NCBI RefSeq assembly: GCF_001650715.1
Contig: NZ_LWQT01000131.1
Span: 113,386 to 177,385 of the forward strand
DNA from: Paramagnetospirillum marisnigri
GTDB lineage: Bacteria > Pseudomonadota > Alphaproteobacteria > Rhodospirillales > Magnetospirillaceae
Direction of reading: 5' to 3'
DNA length: 64,000 nt
How positions within the stretch are numbered: the first letter of the stretch is position 1; every line of letters starts with the position of its first letter. Shown here piece by piece: positions 35,621 to 44,683 of the stretch. The notes beneath the pieces were generated by a model that searched no databases, was not told where the DNA came from, and saw only the letters and a program-made list of their open reading frames with translations. The translations under genes and the position numbers were made by a program.

Positions 35621-36643
35621 ATGCCCGTGCTTGTGAGCCTTGTCCTCAGACGCCTGCTTGGCGCGCTTCCCAGTATCGCCGCCGTGGTGGTGGTCACCTT
35701 CGTCCTGACCCGGGCGCTGCCCGGCGATCCCGCCGCCTATTTCGCCGGTCCCGCCGCCGATGCCCAGTCGGTGGAGGAAATCCGCCGCAAGCTGGGCCTG
35801 GACAAGCCGTTGCCGGTGCAGTTCCTGGCCTATCTCGGCGATCTGGCCCAGGGCGAGATGGGAACCTCGCTGATTACCGGCCAGCCGGTTTCCGCCGACA
35901 TCCTGGCCCGGCTACCCGCCTCGGTGGAGCTGACGCTGTGCGGCCTTGCCCTGGCCCTGGCGGTGTCGCTGCCCTTGGGCGTCGCCGCCGCCACCAGGCC
36001 GGGGTCGTGGGTCGACCATATGGCGCGGGTGATCAGCACCGCCGGAGTGTCGTTGCCGGTGTTCTTCACCGGCCTGCTGCTGGTCTATATCTTCTATTAT
36101 CTGCTGGGTTGGGCGCCCGCTCCCATGGGCCGCCTCGACCTGTTCGCCAGCGCGCCGACCACCATCACCGGCTTCTATCTGGTGGACAGCCTGATCACCG
36201 GCCAGTTCGCCACCTTCCGCGCCGCCGCCGCCCAACTGGTGCTGCCCGCCCTGACGCTCGGCCTGTTCGCCCTGGCGCCGCTGACCCGCATGACCAGGGC
36301 TTCCATGCTGGGCGTGCTGGGCTCGGACTTCATCCGCACCGCCCGGGCGGGCGGGCTGTCGCGCGGCACCGTGCTGGTCACTTACGCGCTCAGGAACGCC
36401 CTGCTGCCGGTGGTGACCACGCTGGGCATGGTGTTCTCGTTCCTGCTGGGCGCCAATGTGCTGGTGGAAAAGGTCTTCGCCTGGCCCGGCATCGGCTCCT
36501 ACGCCATCGAGGCGCTGGTGGCCTCGGACTATGCCCCGGTGCAGGGCTTCATCCTGACCATGGCCATCATGTATGTGGGGCTCAATCTGATGATCGACAT
36601 CCTGTACGGCCTGATCGATCCGCGCGTGAGGATCGAGGCGTGA
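35621..36643 (+). CDS. ABC transporter permease, DppB/OppB family
   Basis: The 340-residue inner-membrane protein has about six transmembrane helices. It begins VSLVLRRLLGALPSIAAVVVVTFVLTRALPGDPA, the classic DppB start (first helix about 10-27, then LPGDP), and carries the EAA loop FIRTARAGGLSRGTVLVTYALRNALLP (about 239-265). ATG at 35621 with GGGAGA upstream is chosen over a longer frame that overlaps the binding-protein gene. Second gene of the operon, 55 bases after the first. Confidence 0.95.
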   Translation: MPVLVSLVLRRLLGALPSIAAVVVVTFVLTRALPGDPAAYFAGPAADAQSVEEIRRKLGLDKPLPVQFLAYLGDLAQGEMGTSLITGQPVSADILARLPASVELTLCGLALALAVSLPLGVAAATRPGSWVDHMARVISTAGVSLPVFFTGLLLVYIFYYLLGWAPAPMGRLDLFASAPTTITGFYLVDSLITGQFATFRAAAAQLVLPALTLGLFALAPLTRMTRASMLGVLGSDFIRTARAGGLSRGTVLVTYALRNALLPVVTTLGMVFSFLLGANVLVEKVFAWPGIGSYAIEALVASDYAPVQGFILTMAIMYVGLNLMIDILYGLIDPRVRIEA

Positions 36644-37485
36644 GCCCCGCCCTCAGGCATATGCGCTACGTGCTGGCGGAGAACCCGGTCACCGCCGGGG
36701 CCTTCGTCGGCTTCGCCCTGCTGATCGCCCTGGCGCTGTTCGGGCCGATGATCGCGCCCTTCGATCCCCTGGCCAGCGACACCGACATCGCGCTGCAACC
36801 GCCCAGCCTGGCCCATTGGTTCGGCACCGACCATCTTGGCCGCGACATTCTGTCCCGCGTCATCGTCGCCGCCCGCCTGGATATGCAGATCGCCCTGGCG
36901 GCGGTGGCGCTGTCCTTCGTGTTCGGCAGCCTGCTGGGAGTGCTGGCGGGCTGGTATGGCGGCGGTATCGACCGCGCCATCGGCCGGGTGGTGGACACCA
37001 TCATGGCCTTCCCGCTATTCGTGCTGGCCATGGGCATCGTCGCCGCCCTGGGCAATACGGTGGGCAACATCATCTATGCCACCGCCATCATCAATCTGCC
37101 CTTCTACGCCCGCATGGCCCGGGCCGAGACCAATGCCCGGCGAGACGCGGGCTTCGTCGAGGCGGCGCGGCTGTCGGGCAATTCCGATGCCCGCATCCTG
37201 GCTGCCCAGGTCTTCCCCAATATCCTGCCGCCCATGATGGTGCAGGTGTCACTGAATCTGGGCTATGCCATCCTCAACGCCGCCGGCCTGTCCTTCATCG
37301 GTCTGGGGGTGCGCCCGCCGACGCCGGAATGGGGCATCATGGTGGCCGAGGGCGCCACCTATATCGTCTCGGGAGAATGGTGGATCGCCCTGTTCCCCGG
37401 CCTGGTGCTGATGGCCGCCGTGTTCTGCTTCAACCTGCTGGGCGACGGCTTGAGGGACATCATCGATCCCCGGAGGCGGACATGA
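36640..37485 (+). CDS. ABC transporter permease, DppC/OppC family
   Basis: This 281-residue permease is read from a GTG at 36640 that overlaps the stop of the upstream permease (GTGA); an ATG seven codons later is the alternative. It has about six transmembrane helices, the DppC segment HWFGTDHLGRDILSRVIVAAR (about 61-81) and the EAA loop FVEAARLSGNSDARILAAQVFPN (about 171-193). The end GDGLRDIIDPRRRT is typical of the family. Forms the channel with the preceding permease. Confidence 0.94.
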   Translation: MSPALRHMRYVLAENPVTAGAFVGFALLIALALFGPMIAPFDPLASDTDIALQPPSLAHWFGTDHLGRDILSRVIVAARLDMQIALAAVALSFVFGSLLGVLAGWYGGGIDRAIGRVVDTIMAFPLFVLAMGIVAALGNTVGNIIYATAIINLPFYARMARAETNARRDAGFVEAARLSGNSDARILAAQVFPNILPPMMVQVSLNLGYAILNAAGLSFIGLGVRPPTPEWGIMVAEGATYIVSGEWWIALFPGLVLMAAVFCFNLLGDGLRDIIDPRRRT

Positions 37486-37526
37486 CCATGGCCGTCGACC
37501 AAGACCTCCAGGGGAGGCGGACATGA
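37482..37526 (+). CDS. 14-codon coupling ORF between the permease and ATPase genes
   Basis: ATG at 37482 overlaps the stop of the DppC-type gene (ATGA) and reads MTMAVDQDLQGRRT, ending with a TGA that overlaps the ATG of the DppD-type gene. A GGAGG site lies five bases before its ATG. The 14 bases GGAGGCGGACATGA occur at both junctions, so the ORF seems to arise from a small duplication of the gene junction. It could couple translation of the two genes; a function for the peptide itself is doubtful. Confidence 0.35.
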   Translation: MTMAVDQDLQGRRT

Positions 37527-38479
37527 TGCTGCTGGAGATCGACAACCTGTCGCTGAACTTCCGCACCCGCTCGGGCGTGGTCAAGGCGCTGGAGGATGTC
37601 AGCCTGAGCGTGGGCCGCGGCGAGACCCTGGGGGTGGTGGGCGAGTCCGGCTCGGGCAAGTCGGTGCTGTCCTTCGCGGTGATGGGCATCTCCGATGCCG
37701 CCGCCACAGTGAGCCAGGGCGCCATCCGCTTCGAGGGCCTCGACCTGCTGAAGGCCGGGCCGTCCGACCTGGACGAGCTGCGCGGCGCCGAGATGGCCAT
37801 GATCTTCCAGAACCCCCGCACGGCGCTGAACCCCATCCGGCCGGTGGGCAGGCAGATCGCCGACGTACTGCTGCGCCATGCCGGGGTGACCCGCGCCCAG
37901 GCCCAGGACAAGGCGGTGGAGATGCTGGCCCGGGTGCGCATTCCCGATCCCGAGCGCCGGGCCAAGGCCTATCCCTTCGAGATGTCGGGCGGCATGTGCC
38001 AGCGGGTGATGATCGCCCTGGCCCTGGCCTGCTCGCCCAAGCTGCTGATCGCCGACGAGCCCACCACCGGCCTGGACGTCACCACCCAGGCGGCCATCAT
38101 GGATCTGGTGGGGGAGCTGGCCCGCGAAAGCCGTATGGCGACCCTGTTGATCACCCACGACCTGGGGCTGGCGGCGGAACGCTGCGACCGCATCGCGGTG
38201 ATGCATGCGGGGCATGTGGTGGAGGTGGCGCCCACCGCCGAGCTGTTCGCCCGGCCACGTCATCCCTATACCGCCCGCCTGATCTCCACCACGCCGCGCC
38301 CCGGCGCCTCGCTGGCGGCGCTGGAGCCCATTCCCGGCTCGCTGCCCGATCTGCGGGGCGAGCTGGCTCCTTGCCGCTATAGCGCCCGCTGCCACCTGTA
38401 TCAGGCCGAGTGCGATGCCGGGCCGCTGCCACGCCAGGACGACAACGGGCGCATGGTCGCCTGCCGGAGGCCCGCATGA
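37523..38479 (+). CDS. ABC transporter ATP-binding protein, DppD/OppD family
   Basis: The 318-residue ATPase has Walker A GESGSGKS (about 40-47), Q-loop MIFQNP (about 93-98), an ABC signature modified to MSGGMCQRV in place of LSGGQ (about 154-162), Walker B LLIADEP (about 174-180) and the switch histidine in LLITHDL. The C-terminal CRYSARCHLYQAECD is the cysteine-bearing tail of oligopeptide ATPases. It is led by GGGAGGCGG before the ATG. Works with the following ATPase on the permease pair. Confidence 0.95.
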   Translation: MMLLEIDNLSLNFRTRSGVVKALEDVSLSVGRGETLGVVGESGSGKSVLSFAVMGISDAAATVSQGAIRFEGLDLLKAGPSDLDELRGAEMAMIFQNPRTALNPIRPVGRQIADVLLRHAGVTRAQAQDKAVEMLARVRIPDPERRAKAYPFEMSGGMCQRVMIALALACSPKLLIADEPTTGLDVTTQAAIMDLVGELARESRMATLLITHDLGLAAERCDRIAVMHAGHVVEVAPTAELFARPRHPYTARLISTTPRPGASLAALEPIPGSLPDLRGELAPCRYSARCHLYQAECDAGPLPRQDDNGRMVACRRPA

Positions 38480-39432
38480 GACCGCTGCTGGACGTCGTCG
38501 ATCTGTGCCGCCGCTTCCCCGTGGGCAAGTCCCAGCTTCACGCCGTGGACATGATCAGCCTGCATGTGATGCCGGGCGAGGCGGTGGGGCTGGTGGGGGA
38601 ATCCGGCTGCGGCAAGTCCACCCTGGTGCGCATGCTGACCCGGGTGCTGGACCCCACCGAGGGCTCCATCCGCTTCGACGAGCGCGAGATCGGCTATATC
38701 CCGGCGGCGCGATTCACCCGCACGCCCGACCGCGCCCTGATCCAGATGGTGTTCCAGGACCCCACCGAAAGCCTGAATCCCCGCTTCACCGCCTTCGACT
38801 GCATCGCCGATCCGCTGCGGCGGCTGAAGGGGCCGTGGACGACGGCCGGGCTGAAGGCGCGGGTGGAGGACCTGGCGGGCATGGTGGGGTTGCCGGTCGA
38901 GCTGCTGGGACGCTTTCCGCACCAGTTGTCCGGCGGCCAGAAGGCCCGGGTCGGCATCGCCCGCGCCCTGGGGCCGGAACCCCGGCTGCTGATCCTGGAT
39001 GAACCGACCTCCGCCCTGGACGTCTCGGTGCAGGCGGTGGTGCTGAAGCTGCTGGATGATCTGCGCCGTCGCCTGGGAGTCAGCTATCTGTTCGTCAGCC
39101 ACGACCTCAACGTGGTCCGGCTGCTGTGCGAGCGGGTGATCGTCATGTATCTGGGCAAGGTGGTGGAAAGCGGGCCGGTGGAAGCGGTGTTCGCCACGCC
39201 CCGGCATCCCTATACCAAGGCGTTGCTGTCGGCGATTCCATCACGGGGAGAAGAGGGCGGTCCGCGCATCCGGCTATCGGGCGAGCCGCGCAGCCCCATC
39301 GATCCCTCGCCCCAGGTCTGCCGGTTCTTCGGGCGCTGCCCGCTGGGCGCGGATGCCTGTCAGACGGAAATGCCGGAATTGCGGGAGATGGGCGAGGGAC
39401 ATCGCGTCGCCTGCCACACGCCGATGGACTGA
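38476..39432 (+). CDS. ABC transporter ATP-binding protein, DppF/OppF family
   Basis: The 318-residue ATPase starts at the ATG overlapping the upstream stop (ATGA). Walker A is GESGCGKS (about 42-49), Q-loop MVFQDP, signature LSGGQKARV (about 153-161), Walker B LLILDEP (about 173-179) and the switch VSHDLNVV. The C-terminal [15 protein letters not shown] tail is family-typical. It ends the operon; the convergent acetyltransferase gene begins on the very next base, leaving no room for a separate terminator. Confidence 0.95.
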   Translation: MRPLLDVVDLCRRFPVGKSQLHAVDMISLHVMPGEAVGLVGESGCGKSTLVRMLTRVLDPTEGSIRFDEREIGYIPAARFTRTPDRALIQMVFQDPTESLNPRFTAFDCIADPLRRLKGPWTTAGLKARVEDLAGMVGLPVELLGRFPHQLSGGQKARVGIARALGPEPRLLILDEPTSALDVSVQAVVLKLLDDLRRRLGVSYLFVSHDLNVVRLLCERVIVMYLGKVVESGPVEAVFATPRHPYTKALLSAIPSRGEEGGPRIRLSGEPRSPIDPSPQVCRFFGRCPLGADACQTEMPELREMGEGHRVACHTPMD

Positions 39433-40149
39433 TCAGTCGCCCGGCTGCGTCATCTGCGACAGGCGTTCGCGCTGGAGCCCGTCCGGGCCGAAATTCTCGG
39501 GCCGCAGCCAGCGTTCAAAGCTGTCACGGATGTGCGGCCATTCGCTGTCGATGATGGAGAAACAGGCGGTGTCGCGATTGCGGCCCTTGTTGACGGTGGC
39601 CTGACGGAACGTCCCTTCCAGACGGAAGCCGAACCGCTGGGCGGCGGCGCGGGACTTGCCGTTCAGGGCGTCGCAGCGCCATTCGCAGCGGCGATAGCCC
39701 AATCCGTCGAAGGCTTGGCGGAGCAGCAGGAACATGCATTCGGTGGCGGCCGGGGTGCGTCGCAGCGACGGCGCGAAGATGATATGGCCCACGGCGATGG
39801 CGCCGCCCGCCGGTTCGATCCTGAGATAGCTGACCACACCCAACGCCACGCCAGTGACCTTGTCCACCACCGCGAAGAACAGCGGATCGGTGCTGGCGGC
39901 GGCGGCGCACAGCCAAGCCCGGAAATCGGACTCGGACTCGAAGGGACCATAATAGAGATAGGTCCAGGTCTGTCCTTCCTTGTCCTCGGTGATGCCGTTA
40001 TAGAGCTGGGGGCCGTGGCGATCGCAATCCAGCGGCTCCAGGCGGCAGAAGCGACCCTCCACCACGGCATGGGGGGGGCGCGGCCGACCCGTCCAGCCGG
40101 GCACCGGCTCGCCCACCGGCTGCCCGAATCCGTTCCGCAAATCGCTCAA
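39433..40149 (-). CDS. GNAT-family N-acetyltransferase (RimJ/RimL type)
   Basis: The 238-residue protein carries the RimJ/RimL-like acetyltransferase fold: GRFCRLEPLDCDRHGPQLY (about 32-50), FFAVVDKVTGVALGVVSYL (about 90-108), AVGHIIFAPSLRRTPAATE (the acetyl-CoA pyrophosphate loop, about 118-136) and YRRCEWRCDALNGKSRAAAQ (about 151-170), followed by GFRLEGTFRQ. The start is a TTG at 40147-40149 with GGGAG upstream; no ATG fits, and the first residues (QPVGEPVPGWTGRPRPP) look like the usual family N-terminus. Acceptor substrate unknown. Convergent with the transporter operon. Confidence 0.88.
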   Translation of the reverse strand: MSDLRNGFGQPVGEPVPGWTGRPRPPHAVVEGRFCRLEPLDCDRHGPQLYNGITEDKEGQTWTYLYYGPFESESDFRAWLCAAAASTDPLFFAVVDKVTGVALGVVSYLRIEPAGGAIAVGHIIFAPSLRRTPAATECMFLLLRQAFDGLGYRRCEWRCDALNGKSRAAAQRFGFRLEGTFRQATVNKGRNRDTACFSIIDSEWPHIRDSFERWLRPENFGPDGLQRERLSQMTQPGD

Positions 40150-40182
40150 CGCCCGTTCTCCCCCCCGATCAGGCCTCAGACA

Positions 40183-40416
40183 TCAGACATCCCGTTCGGG
40201 GTCGATGTCGAAGCGTCGCTTGCCGTATTTGCCGGTAAACGAGGGGCCGTCGTCGATTTCCACATGATTGCGGGCGAAGCTGGTGGCCTGATTGAACAGT
40301 TTTTCCTGCAGGTCGAACACATGCTGCCAATACTGCAGCATCTGGTTGGAGGATGTCATCCAGCCGTCCAGCATGGCCTTTTGCAGAACGAGCATGTTCT
40401 TCAGCGGATCATTCAT
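40183..40416 (-). CDS. Small helical protein of unknown function (77 aa)
   Basis: ATG at 40414-40416 has a GAGAG-type site upstream. The protein is mostly one or two amphipathic helices (LKNMLVLQKAMLDGWMTSS, then MLQYWQHVFDLQEKLFNQA) with a charged tail ending FDIDPERDV. This resembles phasin-like small proteins that coat polyhydroxyalkanoate granules, but no clear motif proves it. It lies 100 bases downstream of the partner-switching operon on the same strand, so it could be its last gene or a separate unit. Function not assigned. Confidence 0.6.
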   Translation of the reverse strand: MNDPLKNMLVLQKAMLDGWMTSSNQMLQYWQHVFDLQEKLFNQATSFARNHVEIDDGPSFTGKYGKRRFDIDPERDV

Positions 40417-40516
40417 TGTGGCGTCTCTCTTCCCAAGCCTGATCAAACCTCTGTGTCAGGCATTCCATCCTACTCCGAAGGCGCGGTCGACACCATCGCC
40501 TTCGGGGTGGGGGCAT

Positions 40517-40846
40517 CTATGCGGCGGCGAGGGCGGCGGCGCGGTCGGGATAGATGGAGAGAATCTTGGTGAAGCCGGAAACGTCGAAGATTTCCCGGAT
40601 ATTGGGGGTCATGCCGCACAGGACGAATTTGCGTCCACCGCGCATCATCTTGGCCCCCACCAGCACCACCCGCAACCCGGCGCTGGAGATGTAATTCAGT
40701 TCACTGAAATCGATGACGATCTTGGGCGTGCCACTGTTGACCACGGTCAGCACCTTGGCCTCGAAAATCTTGGCGGACGAGCTGTCCACTCGCGCGAGAG
40801 GGGACAGGATCGTGGCGTCGCCGACGGTTTCTTCGCGAATTTCCAT
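40517..40846 (-). CDS. STAS-domain anti-sigma factor antagonist
   Basis: The 109-residue protein is a single STAS domain like SpoIIAA/RsbV: a beta strand TILSPLARVDSSSA, then KIVIDFSELNYISSAGLRVV (about 42-61), where S54/S55 is the site phosphorylated in this family. It starts five bases after the SpoIIE-RsbW fusion, so it is the obvious substrate of both its kinase and phosphatase halves. Dephosphorylated STAS would bind the kinase domain and free the kinase's target. AGGA lies a few bases before the ATG. Confidence 0.92.
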   Translation of the reverse strand: MEIREETVGDATILSPLARVDSSSAKIFEAKVLTVVNSGTPKIVIDFSELNYISSAGLRVVLVGAKMMRGGRKFVLCGMTPNIREIFDVSGFTKILSIYPDRAAALAAA

Positions 40847-40851
40847 GAATC

Positions 40852-43602
40852 CTAACTCTCCTGCTCTCCGATGGTCTTGCGGAGCGTCGTCCAGTTGTGG
40901 CCGGCCTCGTGCCGGTAGTCAGTCGCGTCCATGAATTCCTTTACCAGGAACACACCCAAGCCGCCAATGGGGCGATCATCCACTTCCAGTTCAAGGTCGG
41001 GTTCGGGGGCCTCGGTGAATGGGTCGTACTCCCGGGCGTCATCCTCGATCTCGGTAACGAACTCAACGCCGTCGTAACTGAATTTTACGCCGATGTCATG
41101 GGCTCCATCATCATCATATCCATAAGAAATGATGTTGGTGATCAATTCGTCCAGGCAGACATTCAGGTTGAAGGCCAATTTCTCTGGGAGTCCGTGTTTT
41201 TCCACGAAAGCATCGACTTGTTCGGCGAGATTTTCCAGCTCTGATACATCATTGGTTATGGTGACGGCCAGGATATCGGGTTCGACCCTGGTGCGCTGCG
41301 GTTTGGGCAGGGGCGGACGGATTACCCCCTTCAGCACGGCGGGAGCGGGGGGCGGCGCGGCGGCTGGCGGCGGCTCGATGGCGGCGGGAGCAGCAATGCC
41401 GCCCTGACTGGCGCCAGACTCGGATTCGCCGCCCTGGAAGCCGGTCAGCATCAGGCGCCGCTGTGGTTCGTTCACCAGATCGCTATCGGAGCTGGGTTGG
41501 TCGAAACGCAGGGTCAGCATGGTGATGTCGTCGAACTGGGGCGCGGTGCCGACGAATTCATCCACCGTCTTCAGCACGGCGGCGATGACCGCTTCGGGGC
41601 GGGTGTCGACGATGTCGCTCAATTCGTGAATCAGGCGGGATTCCTCGTACAGGGTGTCGCTGGCGTCCTGCGCTTCGGTGACGCCATCGGTGTAGATATG
41701 CACCACGTCGCCCGGCTGCAGGGTGAAGCTGCCGGTCTCGTATTCCAGGTCCTCCATCACGCCCAGGGCAACGCCCGAGACATCACGGATGGCTTCCACC
41801 GTGCTGTCGGCCCGGCGAATGAGCGGTGGCGGATGACCGGCATTGCAGAAGGCAACCTCGCCTGTCCTGGTGTCGAGCACGGCATAGAAGCAGGTGGCGA
41901 ACAGGGTCTGGGGATTGTCGCGCGACAGCATGGTGTTGACGAAGGCCATGCATTCGCCGGGAGAGGAGGACAGCGGCGCCACGGCCTTCACCAGGCTGCG
42001 GGTGATGGCGATGAACATGGCCGCGGGCACGCCCTTGCCCGAGGCGTCGCCGATGACGAAGCCGAGATGATGGTGGTCGATCAGGAAGAAGTCGTAGAAG
42101 TCGCCTCCCACTTCCTTGGCCGGAACCATGGAGGCATGGATCTGGAATTCCTGCCGGTCGGGGAAGGGGGGGAAGACCTGGGGCAGGGAGCTCAACTGCA
42201 GCTCGCGGGCGAAGTCGAGCTCCTGGCGCAGCAGGGCCAACTGGTCGCGGGTGCGCAAGGCTTCGCGCAGGATTTCCACATCCCGTGTCCGCTCGGTGAT
42301 CAGCTTTTCCAGGTGTTCATGCTGTTCGCGGATACGCGACGACATGGTCTGGAATGCCACCGCCAGCACTTCCAGTTCGCCCTTGCCGCCATCAGGGGTG
42401 CCATCGGCGCCCACCTCGCGGCTGGACAGGGCCTCGATCTGCTTCAGGTCCTCCAGCACAGCCTCGCGGGCATCCTGCTCCAGCATCTCGGACAGCTTCA
42501 GCATCTGCAGGCGGATGAACAGTTCCTGGCGGCGGCGCTGGCGTTCGCGCCTCTCCTCCAGCAGGTCCAGCTTGATGGCATTCTCGCGGAACACGCCGAC
42601 GGTGCTGGCGATGCGGCCGATCTCGTCGTTGTCGTTCTGGACGTCCAGCGTCACCGAGGTATCACCGCGCGACAGGGCGTTCAGCACGGTGATGGCCTGG
42701 TCCAGAGGGTCGAACGACCGGCGCAGATAGAGCGAGAACACGGCCAGCACCAGCACCAGGAATCCGGCCACCGCGCCGATGGAGATCATGCGGATCTGGT
42801 ACTGGCGGGCCTGGGTCTCGGTGGAGTCGCGCACGCTGACCAGGGCACCGATCACCCGGCCCTGGCCATCGCCCAGGGGAAAGACCACGACCGAATAGAA
42901 CAGGTTGCCGTCGCGCCAGGTTTCCAGGCGGCTCTTGCGCACCGACAGTTTGCCGTCGAACACCTGCCAAAGCCCGGCCTCGGTGCCATCGGTCATGTGT
43001 CCCGACCGATCCACCAGATAGACATCGGCGCCGGTGGAGGCCTTGAATTCGGCGATGGGCGGCTTCAGGTCGGAGACCATGGTGGCGACGCCGACCACGC
43101 TGCCATCGGCCAGGGCCAGCGGCAGGGTCAGCACCACGATGAAGCGCTTGTCGCTGTTCTGCATGATGCCGGTGCGCGGCTTGCGGGTTTCGGCGATCAG
43201 GCGGATGGTGCCGGAATCCACCAGCGGCGCGTCCAGCAGCGATCCCTTGGAGGAATAGAGCAACTCGCCATCAAGGCCGACGATCTCGTAATGGGCGACG
43301 GCCGTGCGGCGGGCCAAGTCTCCGACCGAGGCCGCCATGGCTTCGCGGATCTGCGACGGGCTCTTGCGTCCGGTCGCCTCGATCATCCCTTGATTGGCCA
43401 GCAGGATGGGGGTGGCGGCATCCAGGCGCTGGACGGTGTTTTCCACCAGCTTGTCCCAGAAGATTTGCTGGCCGTTCAAGGTGGCGCTGGCATAGCGCTC
43501 GTCGGCCAGTTCCTCGCTCTTCAAACCGGCGAAGGTCAGCCCCGCCACCAGCAGGGTATAGGTCAGGGTGACGATCAGGGTTACCCGCGTGCGCAGCAGC
43601 AT
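40852..43602 (-). CDS. Membrane sensor with SpoIIE/PP2C phosphatase and C-terminal RsbW-like kinase domain
   Basis: The 916-residue protein combines a receptor and both enzymes of a partner switch. TM1 (about 7-27), a ~240-residue periplasmic Cache-like sensor (GVATMVSDLKPPIAEF, then ADVYLVDRSGHM), TM2 (about 271-293), HAMP (about 295-345) and a long coiled coil (about 345-470). The SpoIIE phosphatase domain (about 485-700) has KEVGGDFYDFF, GDASGKGVPAAMF and FDDITMLTLRF, with the metal-binding Asp residues intact. A Pro/Ala-rich linker (about 725-765) leads to an HATPase domain (about 780-912) with LDELITNIISYGY and GGLGVFLVKE. The GGAGG site is five bases before the ATG. It should set the phosphorylation state of the STAS protein encoded next. 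Confidence 0.93.
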   Translation of the reverse strand: MLLRTRVTLIVTLTYTLLVAGLTFAGLKSEELADERYASATLNGQQIFWDKLVENTVQRLDAATPILLANQGMIEATGRKSPSQIREAMAASVGDLARRTAVAHYEIVGLDGELLYSSKGSLLDAPLVDSGTIRLIAETRKPRTGIMQNSDKRFIVVLTLPLALADGSVVGVATMVSDLKPPIAEFKASTGADVYLVDRSGHMTDGTEAGLWQVFDGKLSVRKSRLETWRDGNLFYSVVVFPLGDGQGRVIGALVSVRDSTETQARQYQIRMISIGAVAGFLVLVLAVFSLYLRRSFDPLDQAITVLNALSRGDTSVTLDVQNDNDEIGRIASTVGVFRENAIKLDLLEERRERQRRRQELFIRLQMLKLSEMLEQDAREAVLEDLKQIEALSSREVGADGTPDGGKGELEVLAVAFQTMSSRIREQHEHLEKLITERTRDVEILREALRTRDQLALLRQELDFARELQLSSLPQVFPPFPDRQEFQIHASMVPAKEVGGDFYDFFLIDHHHLGFVIGDASGKGVPAAMFIAITRSLVKAVAPLSSSPGECMAFVNTMLSRDNPQTLFATCFYAVLDTRTGEVAFCNAGHPPPLIRRADSTVEAIRDVSGVALGVMEDLEYETGSFTLQPGDVVHIYTDGVTEAQDASDTLYEESRLIHELSDIVDTRPEAVIAAVLKTVDEFVGTAPQFDDITMLTLRFDQPSSDSDLVNEPQRRLMLTGFQGGESESGASQGGIAAPAAIEPPPAAAPPPAPAVLKGVIRPPLPKPQRTRVEPDILAVTITNDVSELENLAEQVDAFVEKHGLPEKLAFNLNVCLDELITNIISYGYDDDGAHDIGVKFSYDGVEFVTEIEDDAREYDPFTEAPEPDLELEVDDRPIGGLGVFLVKEFMDATDYRHEAGHNWTTLRKTIGEQES

Positions 43603-43636
43603 GGGCCCCTCCGTCCGATGGTGGTCGCGGCCCGCG

Positions 43637-44683
43637 TCATTTCGCCTTGCCCTCCTGGGTCGGGTCGATGACCTCGGCCAGTCCCAGCAGCTTCATGGGC
43701 GGGTACAGTCCCAACTGGCGCACCACCGGCATGTTGATGATGATGGACAGCCGCTTGGGCGGGTCGATGGGAATGTCGGCGGGCTTGATCTTGTGCAGCA
43801 GGATTTGCTCGGCCTTGTAGGCCGATAGCTGGCCGACGGTGTAATAGCGATAGACGCCGCCGAACAGCGCCTTGGAGGTCAGCACCGGATTCTCGCCCGC
43901 GGCGAAGGTGGGGATGGCATGTTCCAGCGCCGCGCCGGTCAGGATGTCGCGGTTGACGTTCAAGAAGGTGTCGGGGCCGATATAGAGGAAGTCCACCGCC
44001 GCCGCTTTCAGTTCGGCGACCTTTCCCTTGATGCTGGCCGGATCGGGCTTGCCGTCGCTCAACTCCAGCGCCCGCGATTCCACGGAAAATCCGGTCTTGG
44101 CGCCAATGGCGGTCAGTTCGGCGATGGCCACCTGGGCGTTGCGCTCCAGCGGATTGAACACCACGCCCAGGCGCTTGAAGGGTCGGTAGGACTGGATCAG
44201 GTTGACCTGGGTCTCGGTGGGAACCAGATAGATGGTGCCGGTGATGTTGCGCCCCGACGAGGCGAAATCCGACACCATGCTGCCCAGCGGCTGCGACACG
44301 ATGGCGAAGATGGCCGGGATGTCGGTGATGTGGCGGGTGGGGTCCACCGAGTCGATGCGGCCCAGCATCTCCTCCGAGACCGTGGTGCCCCAGGTGAAGA
44401 CCAGGTCGACCTTCATCTGCTTGGCCTCGGCCACGAACTCCTTCAGCTTGTCCTTGTTCTGGGCGGCGTCGCGGACGATCAGTTCCACCGGGATGTTCTG
44501 ATTGATGAAATAGTCCTTGAAGCCCTGGGCGGCCTCTTCCCAGCCGCGCCACAGCGCCATGTAGATGCGCAGCGGCTTCGGCTTGACGGCGGCTTTGTCC
44601 TCGGCGGCGGCGGCGGGCCAGACGGCGACCATCATCAGCAGAAGGGCCGCGGCGAGTCGGCGGAGGGCGGTGGACAGGGTCAT
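43637..44683 (-). CDS. ABC_sub_bind-type periplasmic binding protein
   Basis: The 348-residue protein has a signal peptide (about 1-27, ending WPAAAAED) and the pattern of the ABC_sub_bind (TrpX-like) family: RIYMALWRGWEEAAQGFKDYF, later DLVFTWGTTVSEEML and DIPAIFAIVSQPLGS, GRNITGTIYLV and VDFLYIGPDTFL. No ABC permease or ATPase is encoded nearby. Its ATG overlaps the stop of the sensor-MFS gene (ATGA) and the SpoIIE fusion follows 34 bases later. It is most likely a ligand-binding input for one of the membrane sensors in the operon. The ligand is unknown. Confidence 0.88.
   Translation of the reverse strand: MTLSTALRRLAAALLLMMVAVWPAAAAEDKAAVKPKPLRIYMALWRGWEEAAQGFKDYFINQNIPVELIVRDAAQNKDKLKEFVAEAKQMKVDLVFTWGTTVSEEMLGRIDSVDPTRHITDIPAIFAIVSQPLGSMVSDFASSGRNITGTIYLVPTETQVNLIQSYRPFKRLGVVFNPLERNAQVAIAELTAIGAKTGFSVESRALELSDGKPDPASIKGKVAELKAAAVDFLYIGPDTFLNVNRDILTGAALEHAIPTFAAGENPVLTSKALFGGVYRYYTVGQLSAYKAEQILLHKIKPADIPIDPPKRLSIIINMPVVRQLGLYPPMKLLGLAEVIDPTQEGKAK

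Noticed and set aside
33817..35697. A 626-codon minus-strand frame opposite the peptide-binding protein gene
   Set aside because: The plus strand encodes a clear signal peptide and SBP_bac_5 domain; the antisense product has no family-like segments.
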